A stretch of 64,000 bases of DNA from Frondihabitans sucicola (GTDB taxonomy: Bacteria > Actinomycetota > Actinomycetes > Actinomycetales > Microbacteriaceae). The DNA lies in the NCBI RefSeq assembly GCF_030296615.1, contig NZ_AP027732.1, positions 1,860,001 through 1,924,000 of the forward strand. Reading direction: 5' to 3'. The translations under genes were made by a program, and so were the position numbers. Below, piece by piece: positions 37,238 through 46,036 of this stretch. The notes under the pieces were generated by a model that ran no database searches, was not told where the DNA came from, and saw only the letters and a list, made by a program, of their open reading frames with translations. Positions within the stretch are counted from its first letter, which is position 1, and each line of letters starts with the position of its first letter.

Positions 37238-38180
37238 TCACGGTCGCCGCTCTGAGCCCTGCGCTCGACATGACCTACGTCGTCGACGAGCTCGTCCTCG
37301 GCCGGCCGCATCGACCGAGCTCCGTGGTGCGCGTCGCCGGCGGAAAGGCTCTCAACTCGGCTCGAGCCGCCGCTCGCCTCGGAGCGACCGTGACCGCGGT
37401 GCCCGTGCTCGGCGGACACGTCGGCGCGCTGGTCGCCTCGCTGCTCGACGCGGACGGCGTGACCGCCCGCGTCGTCGACGGCGGTGCCGAGTCGAGGATG
37501 TGCGTGACGATCGCCTCCGAGCGCGCGAATTCCCTGACGGAGATCTACGAGAACCCCGTGCCACTGTCGCCCGCTGTCTGGGGCGCGGCGCTGGAGATCC
37601 TGCTCTCGTCCGTCACACCGGGCTCGTGGCTGTCCATCTCGGGCGGCCTCCCGGCGGGCGCCGGCGACGAGCTCGTCGCCCTCGTGGAAGGCGCCGCTTC
37701 GCGCGGGGCCCGGGTAGCGCTCGACACGCACGGCGACGCGCTCCTCTCGGTGCTCGACGGCGGCGCCCTGGGGCTGCTCAAAGTGAACCGCGAGGAGGCA
37801 GCCGAAGCGCTGGGGGCCGGCGCACCCAGATCTGGTGCCCCCTCGACGAACTCGTGGCGGCCCTCCGCGAACGGGCCGGGTGCCCCGTGGTCGTCACGGA
37901 CGGCGCGGCCGGCTCGCTCGCCGCCGACGCCTCGGGCGCGTGGCGCGTCGCGCTGCCGGCGTCGGCCGGGGCGTTCGGCTCGTACCCGGTCGGCTCGGGG
38001 GACTCCTACCTGGGCGGCCTCCTCGCCGCCCTCGACGACGGGGCCGGCCTGCCGTCCGCCGTGGCGCTCGCCGCGGGTGCGGCCACCGCCAACGCCCTCG
38101 TGCCGGGTGCCGCCGTGTTCGACGCGGGCCGCGCCCGCGCGCTGGCCGCCCTCGTCGAGGTCGCTCCCGCCGTCCGCTAG
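37234..38180 (+). pseudogene. PfkB-family kinase, LacC/1-phosphofructokinase type, frameshifted
   Basis: Starts VAALSPALDMTYVVDELVLG, with GGKALNSARAAARLGATVTA (LacC/FruK style), then WLSISGGLPAGAGDE and LLKVNREEAAEALG. At GGGGG 37812-37816 one missing G breaks the frame. The restored remainder has CPLDELVAALRERAGCPVVV, then AFGSYPVGSGDSYLGGLLAA with the catalytic GSGDS. Restored length 315 aa. By type it should phosphorylate tagatose-6-phosphate or fructose-1-phosphate, feeding the aldolase at 31261. GTG start overlaps the previous stop. Last gene of the operon. Confidence 0.87.
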
Positions 38181-38259
38181 GCCTCGCCTTCCTGCCCGCC
38201 TGCCGTCTTGCCCTCCTGCCATCCGCGCCCCCTCCCCTCCGTCCCCTCCGGCCCTTCCG

Positions 38260-38338
38260 GAAATCGAAGGGGATTTTCGCCGGGAGACCTGTTCTGGCCC
38301 GACACCGGCGGCGAGATCGCAGGATCCCCTTCGATTTC
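38260..38338. repeat. Copy 1 of a dispersed inverted repeat
   Basis: GAAATCGAAGGGGAT (38260-38274) faces its complement ATCCCCTTCGATTTC (38324-38338) across about 50 bases. It lies between the convergent kinase and nagA genes, with a pyrimidine-rich stretch before and a GGGA run after. Related copies lie at 48792, 53180 and 60751. Here a GCAGGATC octamer interrupts the right arm. Confidence 0.8.
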
Positions 38339-38369
38339 GGGAGGGAGGGAGGGAGGGAGGGAGGGAGGG
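38339..38369. repeat. GGGA microsatellite, 7 units plus GGG
   Basis: Uninterrupted GGGA repeats give eight G3 tracts on the + strand, enough for a G-quadruplex, directly after the inverted repeat and 43 bases from the end of nagA. Confidence 0.85.
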
Positions 38370-38412
38370 TGCGGGCGGGAAGGAAGGCGGAGGCCCGCGC
38401 CGACCGACGCGG

Positions 38413-39546
38413 CTAGAGCCAGAGGCCGGCGCGCAGAACGCGGCGCGCGCGGAGGGTGTCGTCGACGACGACGAGGTCGGCGCGCGAGCCGGCGGCGAGC
38501 CCTTCGGCGAGCCCTTCGGCGAGGCCGAGCGTCCGGACGGCTGCGGCCGAGGTGGCGGCGACGGCCTCGGGCAGCGTGACGCCGGCCGCGCCGAGGCGGA
38601 CGAGGGCGTCGGCCACCGTGGCGGTGCTGCCGGCGAGCGACGATCCGTCTGCGAGCATGGCCACGCCCTCGGTGACGACCACCGGCGATCCTGCGATCGC
38701 GTATTCTCCGTCACCGAGTCCGGTGGCGCTCATGGCGTCGGAGACGAGCGCCAGCCGCCCCGGTGCGACCCGGCGCACCAGGGAAGCGACCGGGGAAGCG
38801 ACGTGGTGCCCGTCGAGGATCAGTTCGAGCAGCACCCGCTCGTCGTCGAGCACGGCGCCGACGAGTCCGGGCTCGCGGTGGCCCAGTGGCCGCATGCCGT
38901 TGAAGAGGTGCGTCGCGACCGTGGCACCGAGGTCGATGGCGCGCCGGGCGGTGTCGAAGTCGGCGTCGGAGTGGCCGAGCGCGACGGTGACGCCCTGCGA
39001 CACCAACCAGGCGACGGCGTCGAGCGCGCCCGGGAGCTCCGGCGCGATCGTGACCTGGCGGACGGATCCTGCCCCCGCCTCGAGCAGCGCCGCGAGTTCG
39101 GCGACGGAGGGCTGTCTCAGCAGCGCCGGATCGTGAGCGCCCCGACGGACAGCCGAGAGGTACGGCCCCTCGAGGTGGAGACCCGCGAGCGTGCCGTCGT
39201 CCACCAGCGGGGCGAGCGTGCTCAGCGCCTGCTCCAGAGCGGGCAGCGGCGCCGTGGCGATCGACGCCACGAGACGGGTCGATCCGGTCGCCGCGTGGAA
39301 GTGTGCGACCCGGCGGGCCTCCTCGGGTGTCGCCCGTCCGAAGTCGACGCCGAGCGCCCCGTGCACGTGCTGGTCGACGAATCCCGGCAGGATCGCGCCG
39401 GAGACGTGCTCGGTCGCGCCGGCATCCAGCCCGGGAGAGCCTTGACCGAGGGCGACGACCGTCGAGCCCTCGACGGTGACGAATCCGGGCGACCAGACGG
39501 TCTCGGCGGTGGCGACCCGGTCGGCGGTGAGTGTGAAGCGCGTCAC
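38413..39546 (-). CDS. nagA: N-acetylhexosamine-6-phosphate deacetylase, 377 aa
   Basis: Amidohydrolase-fold metal enzyme. PGFVDQHVHGALGVDFGRAT (HxH motif), HLEGPYLSAVRRGAHD (metal Glu), VTIAPELPG, VALGHSDADFDTA, THLFNGMRPLGHREPGLVGA (His and GlcNAc-phosphate loop), LVSDAMSATG (catalytic Asp) and a C-terminal LAAGSRADLVVVDD. It removes acetate from GlcNAc-6-P or GalNAc-6-P. GTG start overlaps the ROK kinase stop. The company of tagatose-type genes favours GalNAc-6-P, but the sequence does not decide. Confidence 0.92.
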   Translation of the reverse strand: MTRFTLTADRVATAETVWSPGFVTVEGSTVVALGQGSPGLDAGATEHVSGAILPGFVDQHVHGALGVDFGRATPEEARRVAHFHAATGSTRLVASIATAPLPALEQALSTLAPLVDDGTLAGLHLEGPYLSAVRRGAHDPALLRQPSVAELAALLEAGAGSVRQVTIAPELPGALDAVAWLVSQGVTVALGHSDADFDTARRAIDLGATVATHLFNGMRPLGHREPGLVGAVLDDERVLLELILDGHHVASPVASLVRRVAPGRLALVSDAMSATGLGDGEYAIAGSPVVVTEGVAMLADGSSLAGSTATVADALVRLGAAGVTLPEAVAATSAAAVRTLGLAEGLAEGLAAGSRADLVVVDDTLRARRVLRAGLWL

Positions 39547-40457
39547 GACTCCGCCAGGGCCTTGCGGGCGAGGAGGCCCGCTCCGACGATCGCCGCCGCG
39601 TCGCCGTGCAGCGCGCGAGCGAGCACGGGACGGCGGGAGAACGCGAGGCGCTCGTCCAGGGCGTGCTGAAGGGGAGCGAACAGAAGGTCGCCCGACTCGG
39701 CGAGACCGCCCCCGACGACGATCATCTCGGGTGCTGCGACGGCGGCGATCCACGACAGGGTGTCGGCCAAGACCTCGACGGTCTCGGTCCAGGCGGCGAG
39801 AGCGGCAGGATCCTGCGCGCGCACCCGATCGGCGACCTCGCGCGCGTTCCCGGCCCCGAGCCGCCTGGCGAGGCCGCCGGCCGACGCGACCTCCTCGACC
39901 CGACGGCCCCGATGGGCTCCGTGACGGATCACGACCTGCCCGATCTCGCCCGCCCAGCCGCCTGACACGAGCGGTACGCCCCCGGTGACGAAGGCGCTTG
40001 CGAGGCCGGTTCCGACCGGGACGAAGGCCATGTCCTCCACGTCGCGCGCGGCCCCGGTGGAGCTCTCGGCGACCGCGCCGACGCGGACGTCCTGTCCGAA
40101 GCCGACGGGCAGACCCGTCGCCGCCCCGAGGAGGTCGCGGACGGGGAGGCCGCTCCAGCCGAGGTTGACGCTGTTGACCGAGACGCCGGCTGAGTCGTCG
40201 ACGACGCCGGGGATCGCCAGTCCGACGGCCTGGACCGGCGTCACGGCGTCCGCTTCGGCGAGGACACCTCGGATGGCTGCGATCGTCGCGAGGGCCGAGG
40301 TGTCGTTGCGAGGAGTCGCAACCCGCCACTCGCCGAGGACCGACTGGTCGCTTGCGAACAGGCGGGCCTTCACGGTGGTCCCGCCGACGTCGACCCCCAG
40401 CACCGCGGCGCCGAGCGAGTCGGACCTGTCGGCGGGGGCGGCGTCGGTCGGGCTCAC
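39543..40457 (-). CDS. ROK-family sugar kinase, 304 aa
   Basis: ASKHA-fold kinase: VLGVDVGGTTVKARLF (phosphate 1), GLAIPGVVDDSAG, NLGWSGLPV, GQDVRVGAVAE, FVPVGTGLASAFVTGG and GEIGQVVIRHG, ending with MIVVGGGLAESGDLL. There is no HTH, so it is an enzyme. It also lacks the CxCGxxGC zinc motif seen in most ROK proteins, including the regulator at 48933. It probably phosphorylates N-acetylhexosamine or hexose before NagA. GTG start overlaps the SIS stop; middle gene of SIS-ROK-nagA. Confidence 0.9.
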   Translation of the reverse strand: MSPTDAAPADRSDSLGAAVLGVDVGGTTVKARLFASDQSVLGEWRVATPRNDTSALATIAAIRGVLAEADAVTPVQAVGLAIPGVVDDSAGVSVNSVNLGWSGLPVRDLLGAATGLPVGFGQDVRVGAVAESSTGAARDVEDMAFVPVGTGLASAFVTGGVPLVSGGWAGEIGQVVIRHGAHRGRRVEEVASAGGLARRLGAGNAREVADRVRAQDPAALAAWTETVEVLADTLSWIAAVAAPEMIVVGGGLAESGDLLFAPLQHALDERLAFSRRPVLARALHGDAAAIVGAGLLARKALAES

Positions 40458-41335
40458 GAAGCGAGTATGACGGACCGCGTGAGCGAGCGCGGGTGATCGG
40501 GGTCGAGGCCGCGGGCCTCGGCGAGGGCGACGGCGAAGCGGTGCACGACGACGAGCCCGGGCATCGGGTCGAGGTCGTGGTGCACGAAGGTGGCGCCGGT
40601 GGCGGCGACGTCGTCGGCGATGCCGTCCGGCGCCTCGCCGAGCGACCAGACGAGGCGGCCCGGCTGGGCGATGGCGATCGGGCCGTGCCGGTAGTCCATG
40701 GAGGGGTACGACTCGGCCCAGAACTGCGCCGCCTCGCGGGTCTTCAGCGCGGCCTCGAAGGTCAGGCCGACCGCCGCGCCGACGCCGATGAACGAGACCT
40801 GCTCGGCCTCCAGGAGGTCGTCGATGGGCAGGGTGAGAGCGGTCTCGGCCTGCACGGCGAGGGGCTCGATGTCTTCGCCGAGACCCGCGCGCAGCAGCGC
40901 GAGGGTGGTCGTCGCGAATCGGGTCTGGACGACCGAGCGCTCGTCGGCGAACGGAAGCGCCACGACCTCGTCCGCCTCGGCGGCGGCGGGGGAGTCGGCG
41001 ACGGCCGTGATCAGGACGGTCTTCTGGTTCAGCAGCTCGGACAGCAGCTGGACGATCTCGGTCGTCGTGCCCGAGCGGGAGATGGCCACGACGCGGTCGT
41101 ACTCGCGTGAGGTCGGGTACTCCGAACCGGCGAAAGCGTCAGTGACGCCCTGGCCGGCCCGCTCGCGGAGAACGGCGTAGCTCATCGCGATGAACCAGCT
41201 GGTGCCGCAGCCGACGACGGCGACGCGCTCGCCGGGTCGGGGCAGGATGCCCTCGAAGTCGGGGGCGAGGTCGGCTGCCCGTCGCCAGGTCGACGGCTGA
41301 CTCGCCAGTTCGGCGGCCACGAAGGTGTCTGTCAT
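40454..41335 (-). CDS. SIS-domain aminosugar isomerase/deaminase, 293 aa (second paralogue)
   Basis: Same architecture as the protein at 32133: VAVVGCGTSWFIAMSYAVLR with VAISRSGTTTEIVQLLSEL in the first SIS domain, then FIGVGAAVGLTFEAALKTRE with FWAESYPSMDYRHGPIAIAQ in the second. The two copies are on opposite arms of the cluster, so they may handle different amino-sugar phosphates (for example galactosamine- and glucosamine-6-phosphate). ATG 41335 follows AGGAAACC. First gene of the leftward operon, divergent from a DeoR regulator. Confidence 0.88.
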   Translation of the reverse strand: MTDTFVAAELASQPSTWRRAADLAPDFEGILPRPGERVAVVGCGTSWFIAMSYAVLRERAGQGVTDAFAGSEYPTSREYDRVVAISRSGTTTEIVQLLSELLNQKTVLITAVADSPAAAEADEVVALPFADERSVVQTRFATTTLALLRAGLGEDIEPLAVQAETALTLPIDDLLEAEQVSFIGVGAAVGLTFEAALKTREAAQFWAESYPSMDYRHGPIAIAQPGRLVWSLGEAPDGIADDVAATGATFVHHDLDPMPGLVVVHRFAVALAEARGLDPDHPRSLTRSVILAS

Positions 41336-41373
41336 GGTTTCCTCTCGGTCACGTCGACCGGCGACGTCTCTTT

Positions 41374-41445
41374 CGCTCATCATAGGTCGTCATTTATGAG
41401 TGAGTCGAGAGCAAAACGTCAAATTCGCTCATCCTGGTTGAGCGA
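41374..41445. promoter_or_regulatory. DeoR-type operators between the SIS operon and the second DeoR gene
   Basis: TCGCTCA-N7-TGAGCGA (41425-41445) is a perfect 7-bp inverted repeat. CGCTCAT (41374-41380) and ATGAGTG (41396-41402) form a second, with one mismatch. The word CGCTCAT matches sites before the GH4 operon, suggesting related regulators or cross-talk. Confidence 0.6.
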
Positions 41446-41453
41446 TTGCGCCC

Positions 41454-41459
41454 TAGGAT
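41454..41459 (+). promoter_or_regulatory. -10 element TAGGAT of the second DeoR gene
   Basis: TAGGAT ends 7 bases before ATG 41467, implying a leaderless transcript. The operator 41425-41445 covers the -35 zone, which suits autoregulation. Confidence 0.5.
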
Positions 41460-41466
41460 GGGCTCC

Positions 41467-42255
41467 ATGACGCAGCAGCAGCGCTTGAACGAGCTCCTCG
41501 AACTGGTCTCGGAGCGTGGCAACGTCAGTATCGCCGAGATCGGAGAAGCCCTCGCCATCTCGGCGGCGACGGCTCGCCGCGACCTCGCCACGCTCGCCGA
41601 CCAGCGCCTCGTCACCCGGACCCACGGCGGCGCCTCCGCGCTCGGCAGCGGGTACGAACTCCCGCTGCAGTACAAGATCGCCCGGCAGGCCGAGGCCAAG
41701 GTGCGGATCGCGAAGGCGGCCGCCGCGCTGGTCTCGGTGAGCGACTCCGTCGGCCTCAACGGCGGCACCACGACGAGCGAGGTCGCGCGCGAGCTCGGGC
41801 GGAGCGATCGACTCGTCCGCTCCGACGGTGACTTCGGCGTCACGATCGTGACCAACGCCCTCAACATCGCGTACGAGCTCTCGGTCCGGGCGCACGTCAA
41901 GATCGTGGTCACCGGGGGCGTCTCGCGGCGCCAGTCCTATGAACTGGTCGGCCCGCTGGTCTCCAACTCCCTGCAGGAGATGGCTCTCGACGTCGCCATC
42001 CTCGGTGTCGACGGACTCAGCGTCCGCTTCGGCGCGACGACCCTCCACGAGGGAGAGGCCGACGTCAGCCAGCAGTTCGGGCGGGTGGCCAAGAAGGTCG
42101 TCGTCGTCGCCGACTCGACCAAGATGGAGCGGACGACGTTCGCCAGGATCTGCCCGCTCGACCAGCTCGACGTCCTGGTGACCGACCTTCCCGTGCCACC
42201 CGAGCTGGCCAAGGCCCTCGGCGCGGCGGGCGTCGAGATCATCATCGCGCCGTAA
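41467..42255 (+). CDS. DeoR/AgaR-family sugar regulator, 262 aa
   Basis: HTH: RLNELLELVSERGNVSIAEI, then ALAISAATARRDLATLADQR with THGGASA. Sensor: GLNGGTTTSEVARELG, IVTNALNIAYELS, VVTGGVSRRQSYELVG, VVVVADSTKMERT. It resembles AgaR/GlpR repressors that respond to phosphorylated sugars. Divergent from the SIS-ROK-nagA operon with inverted repeats between. ATG 41467 is preferred over TTG 41446, which is inside the operator edge. A hairpin follows the gene. Confidence 0.9.
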   Translation: MTQQQRLNELLELVSERGNVSIAEIGEALAISAATARRDLATLADQRLVTRTHGGASALGSGYELPLQYKIARQAEAKVRIAKAAAALVSVSDSVGLNGGTTTSEVARELGRSDRLVRSDGDFGVTIVTNALNIAYELSVRAHVKIVVTGGVSRRQSYELVGPLVSNSLQEMALDVAILGVDGLSVRFGATTLHEGEADVSQQFGRVAKKVVVVADSTKMERTTFARICPLDQLDVLVTDLPVPPELAKALGAAGVEIIIAP

Positions 42256-42268
42256 CTCCGGGGCACGC

Positions 42269-42305
42269 CGAGCGCGGGTGTTCGGCCGAATGCCGGTCGC
42301 GCTCG
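42269..42305 (+). terminator. Hairpin after the second DeoR gene
   Basis: CGAGCGCG (42269-42276) pairs with CGCGCTCG (42298-42305); the loop contains a second palindrome, TTCGGCCGAA. It lies 13 bases after the stop. Confidence 0.55.
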
Positions 42306-42425
42306 AAACGAGCGAGGCTCGACGGTCGGGCGGCGACTCGTGCCCGATCCGAGGTCCGAGACGGGCCGTGTGTTTCGGGTTCGTAAACATCGCGCCGGAA
42401 ACTCGATTCGGACTTCCGCTCAGAC

Positions 42426-42480
42426 TTGTGAGCATTTACTGTCACTTCATGATCGTTTCGAGTACGTTTGAATCATGTTC
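42426..42480 (+). promoter_or_regulatory. Probable promoter/operator region of the Gfo/Idh-ABC operon
   Basis: TTGTGA (42426-42431), 16 bases, CATGAT (42448-42453). GTGA-N10-TCAC (42428-42445) is an inverted repeat over the promoter, and CATGAT with ATCATG further down forms another, with 18 bases between. Either could bind a regulator. The remaining part of the 42.26-42.5 kb gap shows nothing else. Confidence 0.4.
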
Positions 42481-42504
42481 ACGCAAAGACGCGGAGAAAA
42501 TGTG

Positions 42505-43742
42505 ATGTCGACCCCTCGCGAAAGCGCCGCACCGATCCGGGTGGGTGTCGTCGGCATCGGCCAGCGCGCCTACATCGCGCACCACGTCGCGACCTCGCCC
42601 GACGCAGCCCTGGTCGTCGCCGCCGCCGACACGACGGCCGAGGGCGCCGCCGGGCCGCCGAAGAGTTCGGAGACGACATCGAGGTCTTCTCCTCGGTGGA
42701 GGCGATGATCCGCGACGCCGCCCTCGACGCCGCCATCGTGACCACTCCCGACTGGACGCACGCGGCCATCGCCATCGAGCTGCTCCGCGCGGGCGTCGCC
42801 GTCTATCTCGAGAAGCCGCTCGCCATCACGATCGAAGACGCCGACGAGATCCTGCGCACCGCCCACGAAACGGGCACCAAGCTCTACGTTGGTCACAACT
42901 TCCGGCACGCGGCCGTGGTCCGGCTGATGCACGACATCATCGAGCGCGGCGAGATCGGCGACGTGAAGACCGTCTGGGTGCGCCACTTCGTCGGCAACGG
43001 CGGCGACTACTACTTCAAGGACTGGCACGCCGAGCAGTCGAAGACGAACACGCTCCTCCTGCAGAAGGCCAGCCACGACATCGACGTCGTGCACCTGCTG
43101 GCCGGCGCCTACACGAAGCGGGTCGTCGGAATGGGCGACCTCATGGTCTACGGCGACGTCACCGACCGGGACACGCACGAGGGCGAGACGGTGAGGGACT
43201 GGTTCTCCCACGACAGCTACCCGCCGCTCGCGCAGACGCGGCTCAACCCGGTCATCGACGTCGAGGACGTCTCGATGATGATGATGACGCTCGACAACGG
43301 CGTGCTCGCCAGCTACGAACAGTGCCACTTCACCCCGGACTACTGGCGGAACTACACGGTCATCGGCACCGAGGGGCGGCTCGAGAACATCGGCGACACC
43401 GCCGGGGGAGTCGTCAAGGTCTGGAACCGGCGGCACGCCGCCGAGTGGAAGGTCGACGGCGACCTCGAGTACCCCATCGAGGGCGTCGAGACCGGCCACG
43501 AAGACGCAGACGTGCTCACGATGCACGAGTTCCTGGCCTTCGTCGCGCGCGACGAGAAGGTCACGCTGTCACCCGTGGCAGCTCGCGCCGCAGTGGCAGC
43601 AGGAGCCCTCGCCGCGCGCTCCCTTCGCAGCGGCTCCCAGCCGCTGGACGTCCCCGACCTCCCACACGACCTCGTCGAGCACTTCGCCCGAACCACGACC
43701 GTTCCCTCCCGCACCCCCACCGCACCCAGCCCTGCCGCCTAG
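42505..43742 (+). pseudogene. Gfo/Idh/MocA-family oxidoreductase, frameshifted
   Basis: NAD(P)-dependent sugar dehydrogenase fold. N-terminal IRVGVVGIGQRAYIAHHVAT, then, after a break at 42648-42655 (one C missing), AAEEFGDDIEVFSSVEAMIR, TTPDWTHAAIAIELLRAGVA, LEKPLAITIEDADEIL (the EKP motif) and LLQKASHDIDVVHLLAGA (catalytic Lys/His region). Restored length 412 aa. GGAG lies 9 bases before ATG 42505. First gene of an operon with an ABC sugar importer, so its substrate is probably what that importer brings in. Confidence 0.85.
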
Positions 43743-43767
43743 GCAGAGCCTTCGAAAGGACACCGCA

Positions 43768-45096
43768 ATGATCTCTCGACTCACCAGAGGCGGCAGTGCC
43801 AAGCGCCGCCTCGCGCTCGGCGTCGCCGCAGCCGTCGGCGTCGCCCTCCTCGCTTCGGGCTGCAGCTCGTCCTCGGGCGGCAGCGGCGGCAGCGATTCCG
43901 GCTACAAGGCGCCTGCCAAGAGCCTCAAGGCCAACATCACCTACGGCGTCTGGGACCAGACGCAGGTCAAGGCGATCGACGCCAACCTCAAGGGTTTCAA
44001 CGAGGAGTACCCGAACATCAAGGTGAACGTCAACGTCACGCCGTTCGACAGCTACTTCACCAAGCTGCAGACGCAGGCCTCGAGCAACACGCTGCCCGAC
44101 CTGTTCTGGCTCAACGGTCCGAACTTCCAGCTCTACGCGGCGAACGGCAAGGTCGAGCCGATCACCTCCGAGGTGAAGGCCGGCGCCATCAAGCTCAGCA
44201 ATTACTCGTCCGCCCTCGACGACCTCTACTCGCTGAACGGCACCCAGTACGGCGTGCCGAAGGACTTCGACACCATCGGCGTCTGGGTCAACAAGGCCCT
44301 CTTCACCGAAGCGGGCGTGGCCCTCCCCAAAGCCGGCTGGACCTGGGACGACTTCCAGACGGCGGCCAAGACCATCTCCGAGAAGCTCGGCAGCAAGGGC
44401 ATCTACGGCGGAGCCGGAGGCATGGACGGTCAGACCACGTACTACGACACCATCTTCCAGGCCGGCGGCAAGGTCATCAACGGCGACGGCACCAAGTCGG
44501 GTTACGACACGGCCGCCACGCAGTCCGGCATCGACTTCTGGACCAAGCTGATCGCCTCCAAGGCGTCACCGACCATCCAGCAGCTCACCGACACCCCGGC
44601 CGACCAGTGGTTCACCTCGGGCAAGCTCGCCATGTACTGGGGTGGCTCGTGGGCCCGCACCGAGGTCGGCTCGTCGCCGATCGCCAAGGACGTCCAGGTC
44701 TACCCGCTGCCGACGGGCAAGAAGCAGGCCACCGTCATCCACGGCGTGTCGAACGTCGTCGCGGCCGGCAGCAAGAACAAGGCCGCTGCGCAGGCCCTGC
44801 AGGTGTACCTCGCCTCGAAGAAGGCTCAGCTCCAGCAGGGCAACATGGGCGCCGTGATCCCGGCGTTCACCGGCACGCAGACCGCGTTCGCGAAGTCCGA
44901 GCCGGGCGTCAACCTGCAGATCTTCCTCGACGCCGTCAAGTACGCCGAGCCGTACCCCGTCTCGAAGAACACGGCCGCGTGGAACGCCCTCGAAGGCGCC
45001 CAACTGCCGGAGGCGTTCTCCGGCAAGAAATCGGTCTCCTCGGTGACCGACGGTCTCGCCACGCAGATGAACGCGCTGCTCGCCAAGGAGAAGTAG
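43768..45096 (+). CDS. ABC sugar transporter substrate-binding lipoprotein, 442 aa
   Basis: Signal peptide with lipobox LLASGC (Cys near residue 32), a Ser/Gly-rich linker, then ITYGVWDQTQVKAIDANLKG, FNEEYPNIKVNVNVTPFDSY, LPDLFWLNGPNFQLYAANGK, YGVPKDFDTIGVWVNKALF and LAMYWGGSWARTEVG. This is a family 1 binding protein, different in sequence from the one at 33067. GAAAGGA precedes ATG 43768. It follows the Gfo/Idh gene by 25 bases and precedes two permeases. Confidence 0.93.
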   Translation: MISRLTRGGSAKRRLALGVAAAVGVALLASGCSSSSGGSGGSDSGYKAPAKSLKANITYGVWDQTQVKAIDANLKGFNEEYPNIKVNVNVTPFDSYFTKLQTQASSNTLPDLFWLNGPNFQLYAANGKVEPITSEVKAGAIKLSNYSSALDDLYSLNGTQYGVPKDFDTIGVWVNKALFTEAGVALPKAGWTWDDFQTAAKTISEKLGSKGIYGGAGGMDGQTTYYDTIFQAGGKVINGDGTKSGYDTAATQSGIDFWTKLIASKASPTIQQLTDTPADQWFTSGKLAMYWGGSWARTEVGSSPIAKDVQVYPLPTGKKQATVIHGVSNVVAAGSKNKAAAQALQVYLASKKAQLQQGNMGAVIPAFTGTQTAFAKSEPGVNLQIFLDAVKYAEPYPVSKNTAAWNALEGAQLPEAFSGKKSVSSVTDGLATQMNALLAKEK

Positions 45097-45100
45097 GCCG

Positions 45101-46036
45101 ATGACCACCGAGACACTCCCGAAGGGGCGGGCCGCTCTCCGCGAGCGGCCCCGGCTCCTGAAGCGCGACGGGGCATGGCCCTGGTTGTTCGTCCTGCCGC
45201 TGTTGATCGGCATCGCCGTCTTCTACCTGTGGCCGATCATCCAGACCGCCTACTTCTCGCTCACGACCTGGGGTGTCTTCGGTGGCTCGACCTTCACGGG
45301 GGTGGCGAACTACGTCCGCCTGTTCGCCGACCCCCAGCTCTACTCGGCACTGGGCAACACGCTGCTCTACACCGGCATCGTCGTGCTGGGGGTGCCTCTG
45401 GCCGTCTGGCTCGCCAGTCTGCTGAACACCCCCGGCCTTCGATTCGCCTCCTTCTACCGGGTGCTCTTCTTCCTTCCCTACGTGGCCATGCCGACCGCCA
45501 TCGCGATGGTCTGGCGGATCATCTTCAACGGCGACTTCGGCATCCTGAACTACGTCTTGAAGGGGTTCGGGATCACCGGTCCCTACTGGATCTCGACCCC
45601 GGGCTTCGCGCTGGTCGCGGTCGCCATCGTCGGGCTCTGGTCGTCGCTCGGATTCTCGATGATCATCCTCGGCGCGGGGCTCAAGAGCATCCCGGCCGAG
45701 CTCTACGAGGCCGCCGAACTCGACGGCGCGACACCGTGGCGGCAGTTCCGCTCCGTCACCGTGCCGCTGCTCACCCCGAGCATCTTCTTCGTCCTGATCA
45801 TCACGATCATCGGCAGCTTCCAACTCTTCGACCTGCAGTACGCGATCCTCGGGTCGCCGACCACGAACCCCGTGATCCCGCAGAGCCTCTCGCTCGTCTA
45901 CTTCTTCTACCAGCAGGGTTTCGTGTCGAACGACAAGGGCTACGCGGCGGCCATCGCCATGGTCATCTTCGTCATCATCGGCATCGTCACGCTCGTGCAG
46001 TTCCGACTGCAGAAACGGTGGGTCTCCAATGACTAA
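45101..46036 (+). CDS. ABC sugar permease (MalF type), 311 aa
   Basis: Six membrane segments, beginning WLFVLPLLIGIAVFYLWPII, and the EAA loop EAAELDGATPWRQFRSVTVP for contact with the ATPase. It starts at ATG 45101, 4 bases after the binding-protein stop, and overlaps the next permease by 8 bases. There is no ATPase gene in this operon either. Confidence 0.93.
   Translation: MTTETLPKGRAALRERPRLLKRDGAWPWLFVLPLLIGIAVFYLWPIIQTAYFSLTTWGVFGGSTFTGVANYVRLFADPQLYSALGNTLLYTGIVVLGVPLAVWLASLLNTPGLRFASFYRVLFFLPYVAMPTAIAMVWRIIFNGDFGILNYVLKGFGITGPYWISTPGFALVAVAIVGLWSSLGFSMIILGAGLKSIPAELYEAAELDGATPWRQFRSVTVPLLTPSIFFVLIITIIGSFQLFDLQYAILGSPTTNPVIPQSLSLVYFFYQQGFVSNDKGYAAAIAMVIFVIIGIVTLVQFRLQKRWVSND

Noticed and set aside
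38260..38369. Insertion sequence or transposon end
   Set aside because: No transposase and no target-site duplication seen. The element is about 80 bp and recurs as a simple inverted repeat.
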